Shown here: positions 1 through 6,374 of the stretch, one piece after another
Layout: the number at the start of each line of letters is the position of its first letter
Position numbering within the stretch: the stretch's first letter is position 1
NCBI GenBank assembly: GCA_013823985.1
Contig: PNNB01000057.1
Location: forward strand, 1 to 64,000
Source: Sphingopyxis sp.
GTDB taxonomy: Bacteria > Pseudomonadota > Alphaproteobacteria > Sphingomonadales > Sphingomonadaceae
DNA: 64,000 bases
Direction of reading: 5' to 3'
Position numbers and translations under genes: made by a program
The notes under the pieces: generated by a model
Told to the model about the DNA's origin: nothing
The model's input: the letters and a program-made list of their open reading frames with translations, nothing else
The model's database searches: none

Positions 1-611
1 ACAGTAAATATATCAATATCGATATAAGCGTCGAATGGATCTGGCGCAGTAACGTAATCCGGTGTTGCTACGGTCAGTTGGCAAATATGTTCTTCAGTAA
101 CCCTTGTCCTGTAATTGAGCGCGAATGCATCAGTGACATCCTTGTCACCGACTTTCAATTCGAGATTTAATGCTTTCGCATTTGCAACATAATGATCTTT
201 TGATGTGAGGGCATTGATGTATCTGAAGCCTATACGACTTACCGGCGTGTCGGACACGGCTAATTTCAACGCATCGACCGTCGACTTCAGCAAAGGATAA
301 AAATGATCCCACCCAGGATATTTGCCTATTACATGACAAGACACCACGTTGCCACCGATGCGAACCACAATACTCGGATTTTCAACTGATCGCAGCTCAA
401 AACTGGGCTGAAACTTTGCGTTTGGGTCAAGAGCCCGAATTTGTGGCGGAAGATCAGCGCCGGGCAATCGTGTTTTTGAAAAACCGCGCCAAGCTGGAGC
501 GTCAGCAAGTCGACCAATCACAATTTCCGATATTTCACCAGCTTCAAAACGAAGCTCACAGAGCGCCTCTTTTATGCCGTCCGGCATTAAATGTATATCG
601 TCGTGGGCCAT
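1..611 (-). CDS. TIGR04255 family protein, partial (C-terminus off the left edge)
   Basis: The minus-strand frame is open from an ATG at 611 to base 1, so the gene continues past the window; 203 codons are visible. It looks broken into short pieces only because no stop lies inside the window. The N-terminal EALCELRFE block, the RLPGADLPPQIRALDP stretch near residues 48-63 and the GFRYINAL and DIDIF blocks are the conserved layout I associate with the TIGR04255 family. The molecular function of that family is not established; members are common in accessory islands. A TTG at 647, behind AGGGAG at a good distance, is an alternative start. The gene is co-oriented with the mobile-element genes to its right and is probably cargo. 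Confidence 0.75.
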   Translation of the reverse strand, partial: MAHDDIHLMPDGIKEALCELRFEAGEISEIVIGRLADAPAWRGFSKTRLPGADLPPQIRALDPNAKFQPSFELRSVENPSIVVRIGGNVVSCHVIGKYPGWDHFYPLLKSTVDALKLAVSDTPVSRIGFRYINALTSKDHYVANAKALNLELKVGDKDVTDAFALNYRTRVTEEHICQLTVATPDYVTAPDPFDAYIDIDIFT

Positions 612-833
612 ACGGTCCTTCGTTACGAAACGCTCTAATACGCTCAATTCAAAAACTCCCTATATTGGTCGATTAAGCGCTGCAATGGTTGTTTCGGTTA
701 GCACGCCTGCAAGCTCAGAAAACTGTGGGTAAAATGTCGAGAAAACCACGGTAAAAGGACATTATTTTGTCGGACCCTGATAAGACCTGAACATCGCAAA
801 TCAAAATGATCGTACGCCTTGCTCCGTATTTCG

Positions 834-1277
834 TTAGAACTTGGGAGTGGCATTTGCTTCAACCCGCTCGCATTTCCCTGTGAAGTTTCCGCCCTTGCCA
901 GTAATCGAGATAGTGCCTGTGAGGCGGTCGATATGTACTCTTGGGCGATTCAGAAAATTCACCCCAGCTTCCCCTTCGATTGTTCGATCTGTAATCTTAA
1001 TACTTCGGAGCTCAAACCATCCGTCCTTCCCACCTCTAACTATAGGCAGAACGACTCGCGGTAGCCTGATCCGTCCTGCTGAACCGTCTATTTCTACATC
1101 GACTTGATCTGCGTATTCCTGCGTTCTGGTGCCGGTAATTGTTCCGTCCACTGATCCGCTATACTGGCCCTGCCCGTAATCATACGTTCCTGATTGTGAT
1201 CCGTTAAAGTCTACACTGTCTGGCTTTATGGCTGTCCCGCCTCCCATGCATATCAATAACAATGCGGCTGCTGACAT
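834..1277 (-). CDS. Small secreted or envelope-associated hypothetical protein
   Basis: 147 aa. The start at 1277 is supported by GGGAGAA five bases upstream. The N-terminus is a short hydrophobic run (AALLLIC) followed by a Gly patch, which suggests an export signal or a poor lipobox at Cys10; the usual basic n-region is missing, so localisation is uncertain. The rest is rich in Gly, Thr, Asp and beta-prone residues (repeated GT.TGT- and DG-type turns), which resembles a small beta-sandwich. I recognise no family. It lies between the zinc-ribbon gene and the TIGR04255 gene on the same strand and is likely element cargo. Confidence 0.55.
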   Translation of the reverse strand: MSAAALLLICMGGGTAIKPDSVDFNGSQSGTYDYGQGQYSGSVDGTITGTRTQEYADQVDVEIDGSAGRIRLPRVVLPIVRGGKDGWFELRSIKITDRTIEGEAGVNFLNRPRVHIDRLTGTISITGKGGNFTGKCERVEANATPKF

Positions 1278-1338
1278 ATACTTCTCCCATATTTTACTGC
1301 GACAGGTTAGCGCATCCTAGGTCGAAAATCATAAACAT

Positions 1339-1701
1339 TCATCCCCTCTGACTGTTAACAATTCTTTTCCAAGTGTATTCGTCCGGTCCGGGCAACAAAA
1401 CACCTCCAACACTCTCGTTTGTCTGTTGCAAGGAAGGCTGGCGTACTTTCAGCTTCGTTCGCCGGAAACAAGACATGCAAAACAGCCGTGCATGAAAGGC
1501 TTTAACATTGTCATCAAGGCCTAGCCGCTGGCACCGCCACCAGTGCCCCGGAGCATCAATGATTGAGCTATGCCTGCATTGCCAACACACAGCTTTCAGA
1601 TTGATTTTATAGAGCGCACAATCGAATAGCGAGCGCACCGAGCGATAATTATCCTTACCCGGAAGCCAGCCATATGGCGCATCGCGACTCAAATATTCCA
1701 T
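1339..1701 (-). CDS. Cys-rich zinc-ribbon-like hypothetical protein
   Basis: 120 aa from an ATG at 1701; the frame stays open to a GTG at 1785 that would add 28 residues, and neither start has a strong ribosome site. Two CxxC pairs (CWQC and CMSC), with an additional Cys between them in HWWRCQ, suggest a structural zinc site. The spacing resembles small zinc-ribbon proteins of unknown function that I recall from sphingomonad genomes, where a CxxC is followed by an Asp-Ala-Pro-x-x-Trp-Trp-x-Cys stretch. The residues after the second pair are basic and then unstructured. Function unknown; nucleic-acid binding is a guess from the ribbon and charge. Confidence 0.55.
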   Translation of the reverse strand: MEYLSRDAPYGWLPGKDNYRSVRSLFDCALYKINLKAVCWQCRHSSIIDAPGHWWRCQRLGLDDNVKAFHARLFCMSCFRRTKLKVRQPSLQQTNESVGGVLLPGPDEYTWKRIVNSQRG

Positions 1702-1869
1702 CGGTCGATAGTGAGAACAAAATAAGAACTCATGCAAGCGTCCTGATAAATGATAACGCAAACAAACGGAGCGAAAAACCGGCACGAGCGCCGGAAACAG
1801 AATGCTGTTGAAAATCGGTCAAAACCAAAGCCTCTTACCGGCTAGTTAAATATCCAGGCCAGAAAATTA

Positions 1870-2118
1870 TCAACAGACCTTCACAATGCTTCTCAAATAT
1901 CGCGCTGCCAGCATGGCTTGGGCTGATCGCGCGCCATGCTTCCAAGCGTTACGGTTCCCCTTTGGCGCACCCGGATTGGTGCCGCCGTGCATTCGGCACC
2001 TCTTCTTCCCTTTTACGGCTGGAGACTGGCACTCTGTTCCCTGCCGCGTCTTTGCCAAGCAACGCGCCGCTGATGCTAGTCGGTCCGGTTGCATTGGATT
2101 GATTGACGGATTTGACAT
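1870..2118 (-). CDS. HGG/NRNA-motif small basic protein overlapping the upstream gene
   Basis: 82 aa. The likely start is the ATG at 2118 (MSNPSINPMQ), inside the 3' part of the 231-aa gene in another frame, so about 170 bases encode two proteins. The protein has two spaced Cys (RCLAKTRQGTEC, then KKRCRMHGG) and the signature HGGTNPGAPKGNRNAWKHG near residues 45-63. That Cys/HGG/GNRNA-x-KHG pattern recurs in small genes of phage-like and integrative islands of Alphaproteobacteria. The Cys-Cys-Cys-His arrangement could bind a metal, and the basic tail suggests DNA or RNA binding. Function unknown. The frame extends upstream to 2190, but the shorter start fits the conserved part. Confidence 0.7.
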   Translation of the reverse strand: MSNPSINPMQPDRLASAARCLAKTRQGTECQSPAVKGKKRCRMHGGTNPGAPKGNRNAWKHGARSAQAMLAARYLRSIVKVC

Positions 2119-2644
2119 TTTCGGCACCCCCTGTGTGATTATGGAATTGATCGGCGATGACAGCTTGACCCCCCTCGTTAACATGGACATGCCGCACCGT
2201 TTGCTCGCGCGGCTGGTGCAGCTTGGCCAGCGTCTCTAGCGTGGCGCGGCAATTGCTCTGAGCTTTCAATGCAAGCCGTCCATAGCGTTCGGCAGCGCTG
2301 ATGTAGTCGCCTAAGTTATTCGCAGCTCGCCGTGCAAGTTCGGCAAACATGCTATCGAGTGTGATCGCCTGAGCAGCCAGAATTTTGCTGGCAATAGCGA
2401 GATCACCCTCCGCCGCGTCGCGAGCCGAAATGTGGACGTGATCGGCGTAGTCACCGATACCCGGCAGATCCAAGTCGTTCCCCATCATCTTGCCCATAAA
2501 TGCTGATGCAGCTGCCGCGTTTTTCAAGGTCGGCTGGAGCAGCTTCCGAGCTAATGCCTGCGCGCCGGTTTCCTCCGTCATTTGCTCGACATTGAGCGCA
2601 TTATTCGGCTCCATCCCGCCAGTCGGTTTTGGTTTTCGCGCCAT
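1949..2644 (-). CDS. Conserved integrative-element protein of unknown function
   Basis: 231 aa. The start at 2644 is one base after the stop of the HUH-like gene, so the two are almost certainly co-translated. Residues 60-150 are helical and Ala/Leu-rich (repeated ARRAANN, AERYGRLALKAQSNCRATLE), followed by HVHVNEGGQAVIADQFHNHTGG at about 151-172 (quoted in part: HVHVNEGG, then QAVIADQF). In my memory this His-rich block is a hallmark of an island protein found in many Alphaproteobacteria, always followed by the overlapping small Cys/HGG gene as here. No enzymatic motif is visible. A role in element replication or packaging is only a guess from position. Confidence 0.75.
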   Translation of the reverse strand: MARKPKPTGGMEPNNALNVEQMTEETGAQALARKLLQPTLKNAAAASAFMGKMMGNDLDLPGIGDYADHVHISARDAAEGDLAIASKILAAQAITLDSMFAELARRAANNLGDYISAAERYGRLALKAQSNCRATLETLAKLHQPREQTVRHVHVNEGGQAVIADQFHNHTGGAENVKSVNQSNATGPTSISGALLGKDAAGNRVPVSSRKREEEVPNARRHQSGCAKGEP

Positions 2645-2645
2645 G

Positions 2646-3473
2646 TTAGTCCTTTGCTTTGCGCGCCGTTGCGCCGATGTTTTGAGAGGTGCCGCAACGC
2701 TTACCGATCACGCGCCCGCCTGGCTCCAGTCGCTCCAGACCGAATTGTGACGCGGCCTTAGGGCTTGCCCCTTTCAGGACATAGGCAAGTGCGGCTTTCA
2801 GATTGACGGCGTGGAGATCGGGATTGCCTGCCTCCAGTCCCAGCCGCCCGCCAATTGGTTTACTGTGGATCACGCGCGCCCGGTAAGGCTGCCCGGTAAT
2901 TCGGCGAAGCCAGCCCCGTTGCAGGGCTGTAAGGCGCGAAACGAGATCGGCAGGTGCGTATATAAGCAAATGGCAGTGCCCACCTTTGTCATCGCCGTTG
3001 CCGGGTACATTTTCATGTACCCAAAGCCATGCCGTCCCGCTGCCATGCCGGGCTAGAGCCTTCGCCATAAGATCGGTAAAACGCCCAGTCGCTTTCGCCA
3101 TGCCCGCCAAAGGTACTCCAGCGGCCTGCCAGTGAATCGAGATCATGCGGGTGAAAGGCAGCCCGATTCTTTTGGCATGGCTCTCAGCGGCCCTCAGATT
3201 GGCAACATGAGCGATTGTAAGTGCATGGCTTTCTCGGTCGGCACGGTTGCGCGCGCCACCCCTGCCAATGCCTCCAGCGGAATGGGCTGCCACACCAGAG
3301 GTTAGGTTATTAATTGCAGGTGCCGTGCCAATCTTAGGAGTTGGCGGTTTTGTAGGCTTTCTCGGCGGGAGTGGTGCAATTGAAACTTCACCGAAACCGC
3401 AATCCCGGTGAAGTTTCAAAGCGCTGCCATGCCGGGCAGCATCGAGCGGTTTAGGCATGGCGGCAGCGATCAT
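2646..3473 (-). CDS. HUH-type replication initiator-like protein
   Basis: 275 aa. The start at 3473 overlaps the stop of the winged-helix gene as ATGA. After a Pro-rich, low-complexity N-terminal 75 residues comes a domain with TRMISIHWQ (about 108-116), WLWVHENVP (149-157), GGHCHLLIYAP (164-174; HCH at 166-168) and NLKAALAYVLKG (224-235; Tyr231 and Lys234). His-x-His followed by a hydrophobic strand, then Tyr-x-x-Lys in a helix, is the order of motifs 2 and 3 of HUH endonucleases of the rolling-circle Rep and relaxase type. I infer nicking or replication of the excised element. The middle residue of HUH is Cys here, which is hydrophobic enough but not typical. Confidence 0.65.
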   Translation of the reverse strand: MIAAAMPKPLDAARHGSALKLHRDCGFGEVSIAPLPPRKPTKPPTPKIGTAPAINNLTSGVAAHSAGGIGRGGARNRADRESHALTIAHVANLRAAESHAKRIGLPFTRMISIHWQAAGVPLAGMAKATGRFTDLMAKALARHGSGTAWLWVHENVPGNGDDKGGHCHLLIYAPADLVSRLTALQRGWLRRITGQPYRARVIHSKPIGGRLGLEAGNPDLHAVNLKAALAYVLKGASPKAASQFGLERLEPGGRVIGKRCGTSQNIGATARKAKD

Positions 3474-3760
3474 GCGGCAATCCAGACAATGGCCAGCTTG
3501 CCAGTGCTGTTTGGCCTGCGTTGCCCACTGTCGCAGATAAGCCCCTTGCGTCGCAATTCGCTGGTGCGCGGCTGGATAGACCAGCGTTCCATACTTAGTC
3601 GTGCGGCCACTTCGTCGGCGGTAAGACCATGCGCGCCAGCATCGCGGATCTCACCTTCTACGATACGCTGGAGACGTCCCAGTTTGGGCGCTATTGCGTC
3701 GGCAGCGGCGATTGACGTTTCCATGTTCCGGTGCCCCGGTGCATCGGGATAAATGCCCAT
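3470..3760 (-). CDS. Winged-helix DNA-binding protein
   Basis: 96 aa. The start is the ATG at 3760, overlapping the TAA of the upstream 66-aa gene as TAATG, with GGAGG a few bases upstream. Residues 25-90 form a winged-helix-like region: LGRLQRIVEGEI, LTADEVAARLSM as the first two helices, then SIQPRTSELRRKGLI as the recognition helix and a Gly/Ser wing ending in KLAIVW. This layout is common in small regulators and replication accessory proteins of phages and islands. It is translationally coupled to the HUH-like gene, so it may control it or help it load. The frame runs 20 codons further upstream, but that part is inside the neighbouring gene. Confidence 0.7.
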   Translation of the reverse strand: MGIYPDAPGHRNMETSIAAADAIAPKLGRLQRIVEGEIRDAGAHGLTADEVAARLSMERWSIQPRTSELRRKGLICDSGQRRPNSTGKLAIVWIAA

Positions 3761-3960
3761 TACGCGCCTCCCTCTGCCATTGGCGGGAGGCCTGCACGGT
3801 CCAGTAGTTTGGCCAGCCAATCCGCTTGCGCTTCGCTCATAGGCGCGGAGTCGACGGCGAGCTGCCCAAGGAATTGCCCCGCTTTTCGACTAAACCGGCA
3901 ATTGACATTGAGCAATGCAAGTGCCGCGTCTCGGTGATTAATGAAAAACCGATCAGTCAT
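3760..3960 (-). CDS. Small hypothetical protein of the element
   Basis: 66 aa from the ATG at 3960, which lies inside the last codons of the 62-aa gene (8-base overlap). The stop overlaps the winged-helix start. It is mostly helical with a MSEAQADWLAKLLDRAG segment near residues 41-57. I do not recognise a family. The frame stays open upstream to 4263 but that extension reads through the neighbouring genes and is not protein-like. Its reality is supported by the tight overlap on both sides, which forms a continuous translational chain. Confidence 0.6.
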   Translation of the reverse strand: MTDRFFINHRDAALALLNVNCRFSRKAGQFLGQLAVDSAPMSEAQADWLAKLLDRAGLPPMAEGGA

Positions 3961-4141
3961 TGAGGGCCTCCCCAAAGCAAAGCCGCGCGATGTCTTTCGC
4001 CATTGCTGGCGAAATGCAGAAACGGGAGGCCATAAGTTGCGCCTGACGTTCCAATGCGGTAGGGGGAGAATGCAACCAGCCGCCAAGTTGATTGCGCGAA
4101 GCCCCGGTCTGCACGCCGGGGTTTTGCATTTTTGCCGCCAT
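3953..4141 (-). CDS. Small hypothetical protein, possibly helix-turn-helix
   Basis: 62 aa from the ATG at 4141, three bases after the stop of the AlpA-like gene. The C-terminal half (LMASRFCISPAMAKDIARLCFGE) has the spacing of a short helix-turn-helix or helical hairpin, with an Ala-x-Arg-Phe...Met-Ala-x-x-Ile-Ala pattern that I associate with small island proteins. A competing frame (3957-4148) starts on the ATGA that overlaps the AlpA stop and cannot be excluded, but it is less protein-like. Function unknown. Confidence 0.55.
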   Translation of the reverse strand: MAAKMQNPGVQTGASRNQLGGWLHSPPTALERQAQLMASRFCISPAMAKDIARLCFGEALND

Positions 4142-4144
4142 CGT

Positions 4145-4333
4145 TCATGCCTCGGCCTCATATGTAGGCAAGCTGGCCAAATACGTTTCAAGATCGGCAA
4201 ACGAGATGAGCGTGCGCCGTCCAGCCTTACGTGCGATGAGATCGCCACGTTTAAGGGCTTCATACAGCGCGCTGCGCGAAATGCCGGTAGCTTTTACGGC
4301 GTCCGGGATAGTGACTGTAATTGGAGTAAGCAT
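4145..4333 (-). CDS. AlpA/Xis-like helix-turn-helix regulator
   Basis: 62 aa from the ATG at 4333 (MLTPITVTIP). Residues 8-50 are a MerR/excisionase-type DNA-binding domain: DAVKATGISRSALYEALKRGDLIARKAGRRTLIS, given here as the helices DAVKATGIS and RSALYEALKRGDL followed by the GRRTLIS wing. Such AlpA or excisionase-like proteins set integration versus excision by binding att DNA or by activating the integrase. It is first in a run of leftward element genes and has about 70 bases of its own upstream DNA, so a promoter probably lies at 4334-4405. The frame opens six codons further upstream at 4351. Confidence 0.8.
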   Translation of the reverse strand: MLTPITVTIPDAVKATGISRSALYEALKRGDLIARKAGRRTLISFADLETYLASLPTYEAEA

Positions 4334-4405
4334 TGTGTAGGTTTCCAACAACGTCCATGCGGGATTGCAGGACGTTGCGGGACACCATTTGCTCGGTCCG
4401 TTGAT

Positions 4406-5089
4406 TTATTCCGATCCCCCCGAAACAGATCGATCCCGCAAGTGGGGTAGTGACCAGCATAAGTCGGCAAATCTGCCCGCAACTTCTCTTTCAGCGACCG
4501 GCTGGCTCCAATCATCTACGATATTGATTGCGGCAGTATTCGCCCGAAAATCAGTCCACCAGCGCTGGACTGTGTCCTTCACTTGCTCATCACGTAGGGC
4601 TTCGGCTTCCAAACACCATGTCTGCACTTTCTGCCAGCGAACCGGCCTGCCGTTGCGTCCTGAACGCCCGTTTGATGTCAGCCCGTTTGCTATGCGGCGA
4701 TAGGCTTCTACAGGCCTAAATCCGTTTTCCCTTAACACTCCATATGCTGCGCGAACCCACACCTTAAGTTCGCTTTGAGCAGTGTTGGTAATACTCGTAC
4801 CGCCAAAATTGACAGGGGCAGACCAAGGATGGTCCCGGCCACGGTCCAAGTCCGAGAGGAAAATCATTAAATCCTTGAGCGGCAAATGCACACTGTCATT
4901 CCTGAACGCTGGCAACTCTAGAAGCGATAGAACGACCAGCCCAAGCATTCCACCGGCCTTATTCCGTTTCAGAAGCGCATCGCTTTCGGCATCATAGATT
5001 GCCTGCCGCTCAGCCATTGCCTGATATAGCGTATTGACCCATTCGGTAGGGTCTGGCCATTCCGCGCTTGTTATCTTGGTACGGGTCAA
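4406..5089 (-). CDS. Uncharacterised protein co-translated with the integrase
   Basis: 227 aa. The start codon is TTG at 5089, overlapping the integrase TGA as TTGA. I do not recognise a family. A hydrophobic helix lies near residues 45-60 (GGMLGLVVLSLLELPAF, probably buried rather than transmembrane). The centre holds GRDHPWSAPVNFGGTS, ELKVWVRAAYGVLRENGFRPVEA and AYRRIANGL, and the C-terminal third is Trp-rich (VRWQKVQTWC, VQRWWTDF, DDWSQP). Tight coupling to a tyrosine recombinase suggests a recombination directionality or target-choice partner, but this rests on position only. Confidence 0.65.
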   Translation of the reverse strand: MTRTKITSAEWPDPTEWVNTLYQAMAERQAIYDAESDALLKRNKAGGMLGLVVLSLLELPAFRNDSVHLPLKDLMIFLSDLDRGRDHPWSAPVNFGGTSITNTAQSELKVWVRAAYGVLRENGFRPVEAYRRIANGLTSNGRSGRNGRPVRWQKVQTWCLEAEALRDEQVKDTVQRWWTDFRANTAAINIVDDWSQPVAEREVAGRFADLCWSLPHLRDRSVSGGSE

Positions 5090-6246
5090 AGCGCCAGTGC
5101 CCCAAGCGCTTTAACCGCTGCATCGCTAGCAAGATGTCCATAATGGCGTTCGATCATTTCGGCGCTCGTGCCAGAGATTTGCGCGATGGTTAGCAACGGT
5201 AGCCCGGCACTAACGAGGTCGGTTATGGTACTGTGACGAAGTGTGTATGCGGTCGCCTCTCCCGGCAGCTTGGCAGCAGCGACAGCAGCCGCAATGGGAT
5301 GCTTCCACGTTTCTTTATCCCATGCTTTGCCATTTTTGCGCATGAAAAGCGGTGCTCCCGGCAACTTGTTCTTAGCATGAGCGGCAAATAGGGTTGAAGC
5401 GTCGGCTGGCAGTTGAATGCGCCGAGGTTTGCCCGTCTTATCCTTCCCAATAGTCAATTCCGAGGTGCGCTTGTCAAAATCGCCAGCGGTAAGCCCCGCC
5501 AATGCGCCGGGCCGCAAAGGCAACAGGCAGAGCGCGCGAACGAAGGGCTCAGCTTCTACGTCGGTCTTTGCTACCAGCTTCCGGCGCTGGCTCCGATCAA
5601 GATAAAGGGTACGCCGCCCGTTTGCATTGCGAACGGCTTTCAGCGCCTCTTGCCAAGCTGCCTCACTATTTGGTGCACCGGGCGACAAAACCTTGGCTAG
5701 AGCCGCGCGCAGTACCGCCATGTCGCGGTTGACGGTCGAAGCTGCGCGCTGGCGGTGGATAGCGTCGCCTTCTTTTCGACGGCTCACGAGCGCCGGTTGT
5801 GCTTCCAGCCGTTCACGCCATTCATTTACATGGCGACGACGCAACCGGTCCAGTTTCACTTTGGCGATTGGATCGGCAAAGACATAACGCCGGAAACGCT
5901 GTCCCGCTTCCGGGCGCGTCTTGGCGTATTCTCGGCAAGCGTCGGCAACGGTTTCCAACTTGGCGCGCACTTCACCGCCTGCTTCCACTATATCGGCTAA
6001 CCGCTCGGCTTCCTTTTTGGCTGCCCCAAACATTTCATTGCCCGATAATGTCCCGAAGTCACCTAGCGCCTTGAGCCGATACTTGCCTGCATCCTCGTCA
6101 TACGCGCGGGCAATCCACGTACCCTTACCGCCGCGTTTTGACGGACGAAAGCCAAGAAAACAACCGGCACGGAGCCTTTGCCAGTGCGGCTCACGCTGTG
6201 CCTTTAGCCTTTCACGCTCCCCAACCTTGCTTAAGTCCAGTGCCAT
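5086..6246 (-). CDS. Site-specific tyrosine recombinase (integrase)
   Basis: 386 aa from the ATG at 6246 (AGGG nine bases upstream; the ATG at 6252 is an alternative and the open frame reaches 6357). An N-terminal arm-binding-like region (WQRLRAGCFLGFRPS) precedes a core-binding helical domain and a C-terminal catalytic domain. Visible catalytic residues, numbered from this start, are Arg245 in LRPGALAGLT, a Lys in KDKTGKPR, Arg337-His338 in YTLRHSTITD, and the nucleophile Tyr369 in ERHYGH. The first His of the usual HxxR is Tyr here, as in several island integrases. The gene points away from the attachment junction at 6383-6414, the standard layout for island integrases, and mediates insertion and excision of the element. 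Confidence 0.95.
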   Translation of the reverse strand: MALDLSKVGERERLKAQREPHWQRLRAGCFLGFRPSKRGGKGTWIARAYDEDAGKYRLKALGDFGTLSGNEMFGAAKKEAERLADIVEAGGEVRAKLETVADACREYAKTRPEAGQRFRRYVFADPIAKVKLDRLRRRHVNEWRERLEAQPALVSRRKEGDAIHRQRAASTVNRDMAVLRAALAKVLSPGAPNSEAAWQEALKAVRNANGRRTLYLDRSQRRKLVAKTDVEAEPFVRALCLLPLRPGALAGLTAGDFDKRTSELTIGKDKTGKPRRIQLPADASTLFAAHAKNKLPGAPLFMRKNGKAWDKETWKHPIAAAVAAAKLPGEATAYTLRHSTITDLVSAGLPLLTIAQISGTSAEMIERHYGHLASDAAVKALGALAL

Positions 6247-6269
6247 CGACATCTGCCCTATTTCATTTC

Positions 6270-6290
6270 GTACGGAATATGTACGGAATA
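6270..6290 (+). repeat. Direct repeat, possible integrase arm-type sites
   Basis: GTACGGAATA occurs twice, at 6270-6279 and 6281-6290, with an 11-base period, between the integrase start and the attachment core. One DNA turn of spacing and the position fit arm-type integrase sites or Xis/AlpA sites. They also lie in the integrase promoter region, so autoregulation is possible. Seen in sequence; function inferred. Confidence 0.45.
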
Positions 6291-6374
6291 CAGTAGTGGA
6301 CGCTTTGGGACAAGTGCGTATAGAAAGACCAAGTTTTACATAGTCTTTTGCGTCCATCCGTATCCGTGATTGTG

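Noticed and set aside
145..517. Two short minus-strand ORFs that make the left end look like a frameshifted or decayed gene
   Set aside because: Re-reading the reverse strand shows one uninterrupted frame from 611 to base 1; the fragments are other frames inside the TIGR04255-family gene. No frameshift is present.
3957..4148. Alternative ORF starting on the ATGA at the AlpA-like stop
   Set aside because: Its composition is less protein-like than the overlapping 62-aa frame at 3953-4141; kept only as an alternative in that entry.
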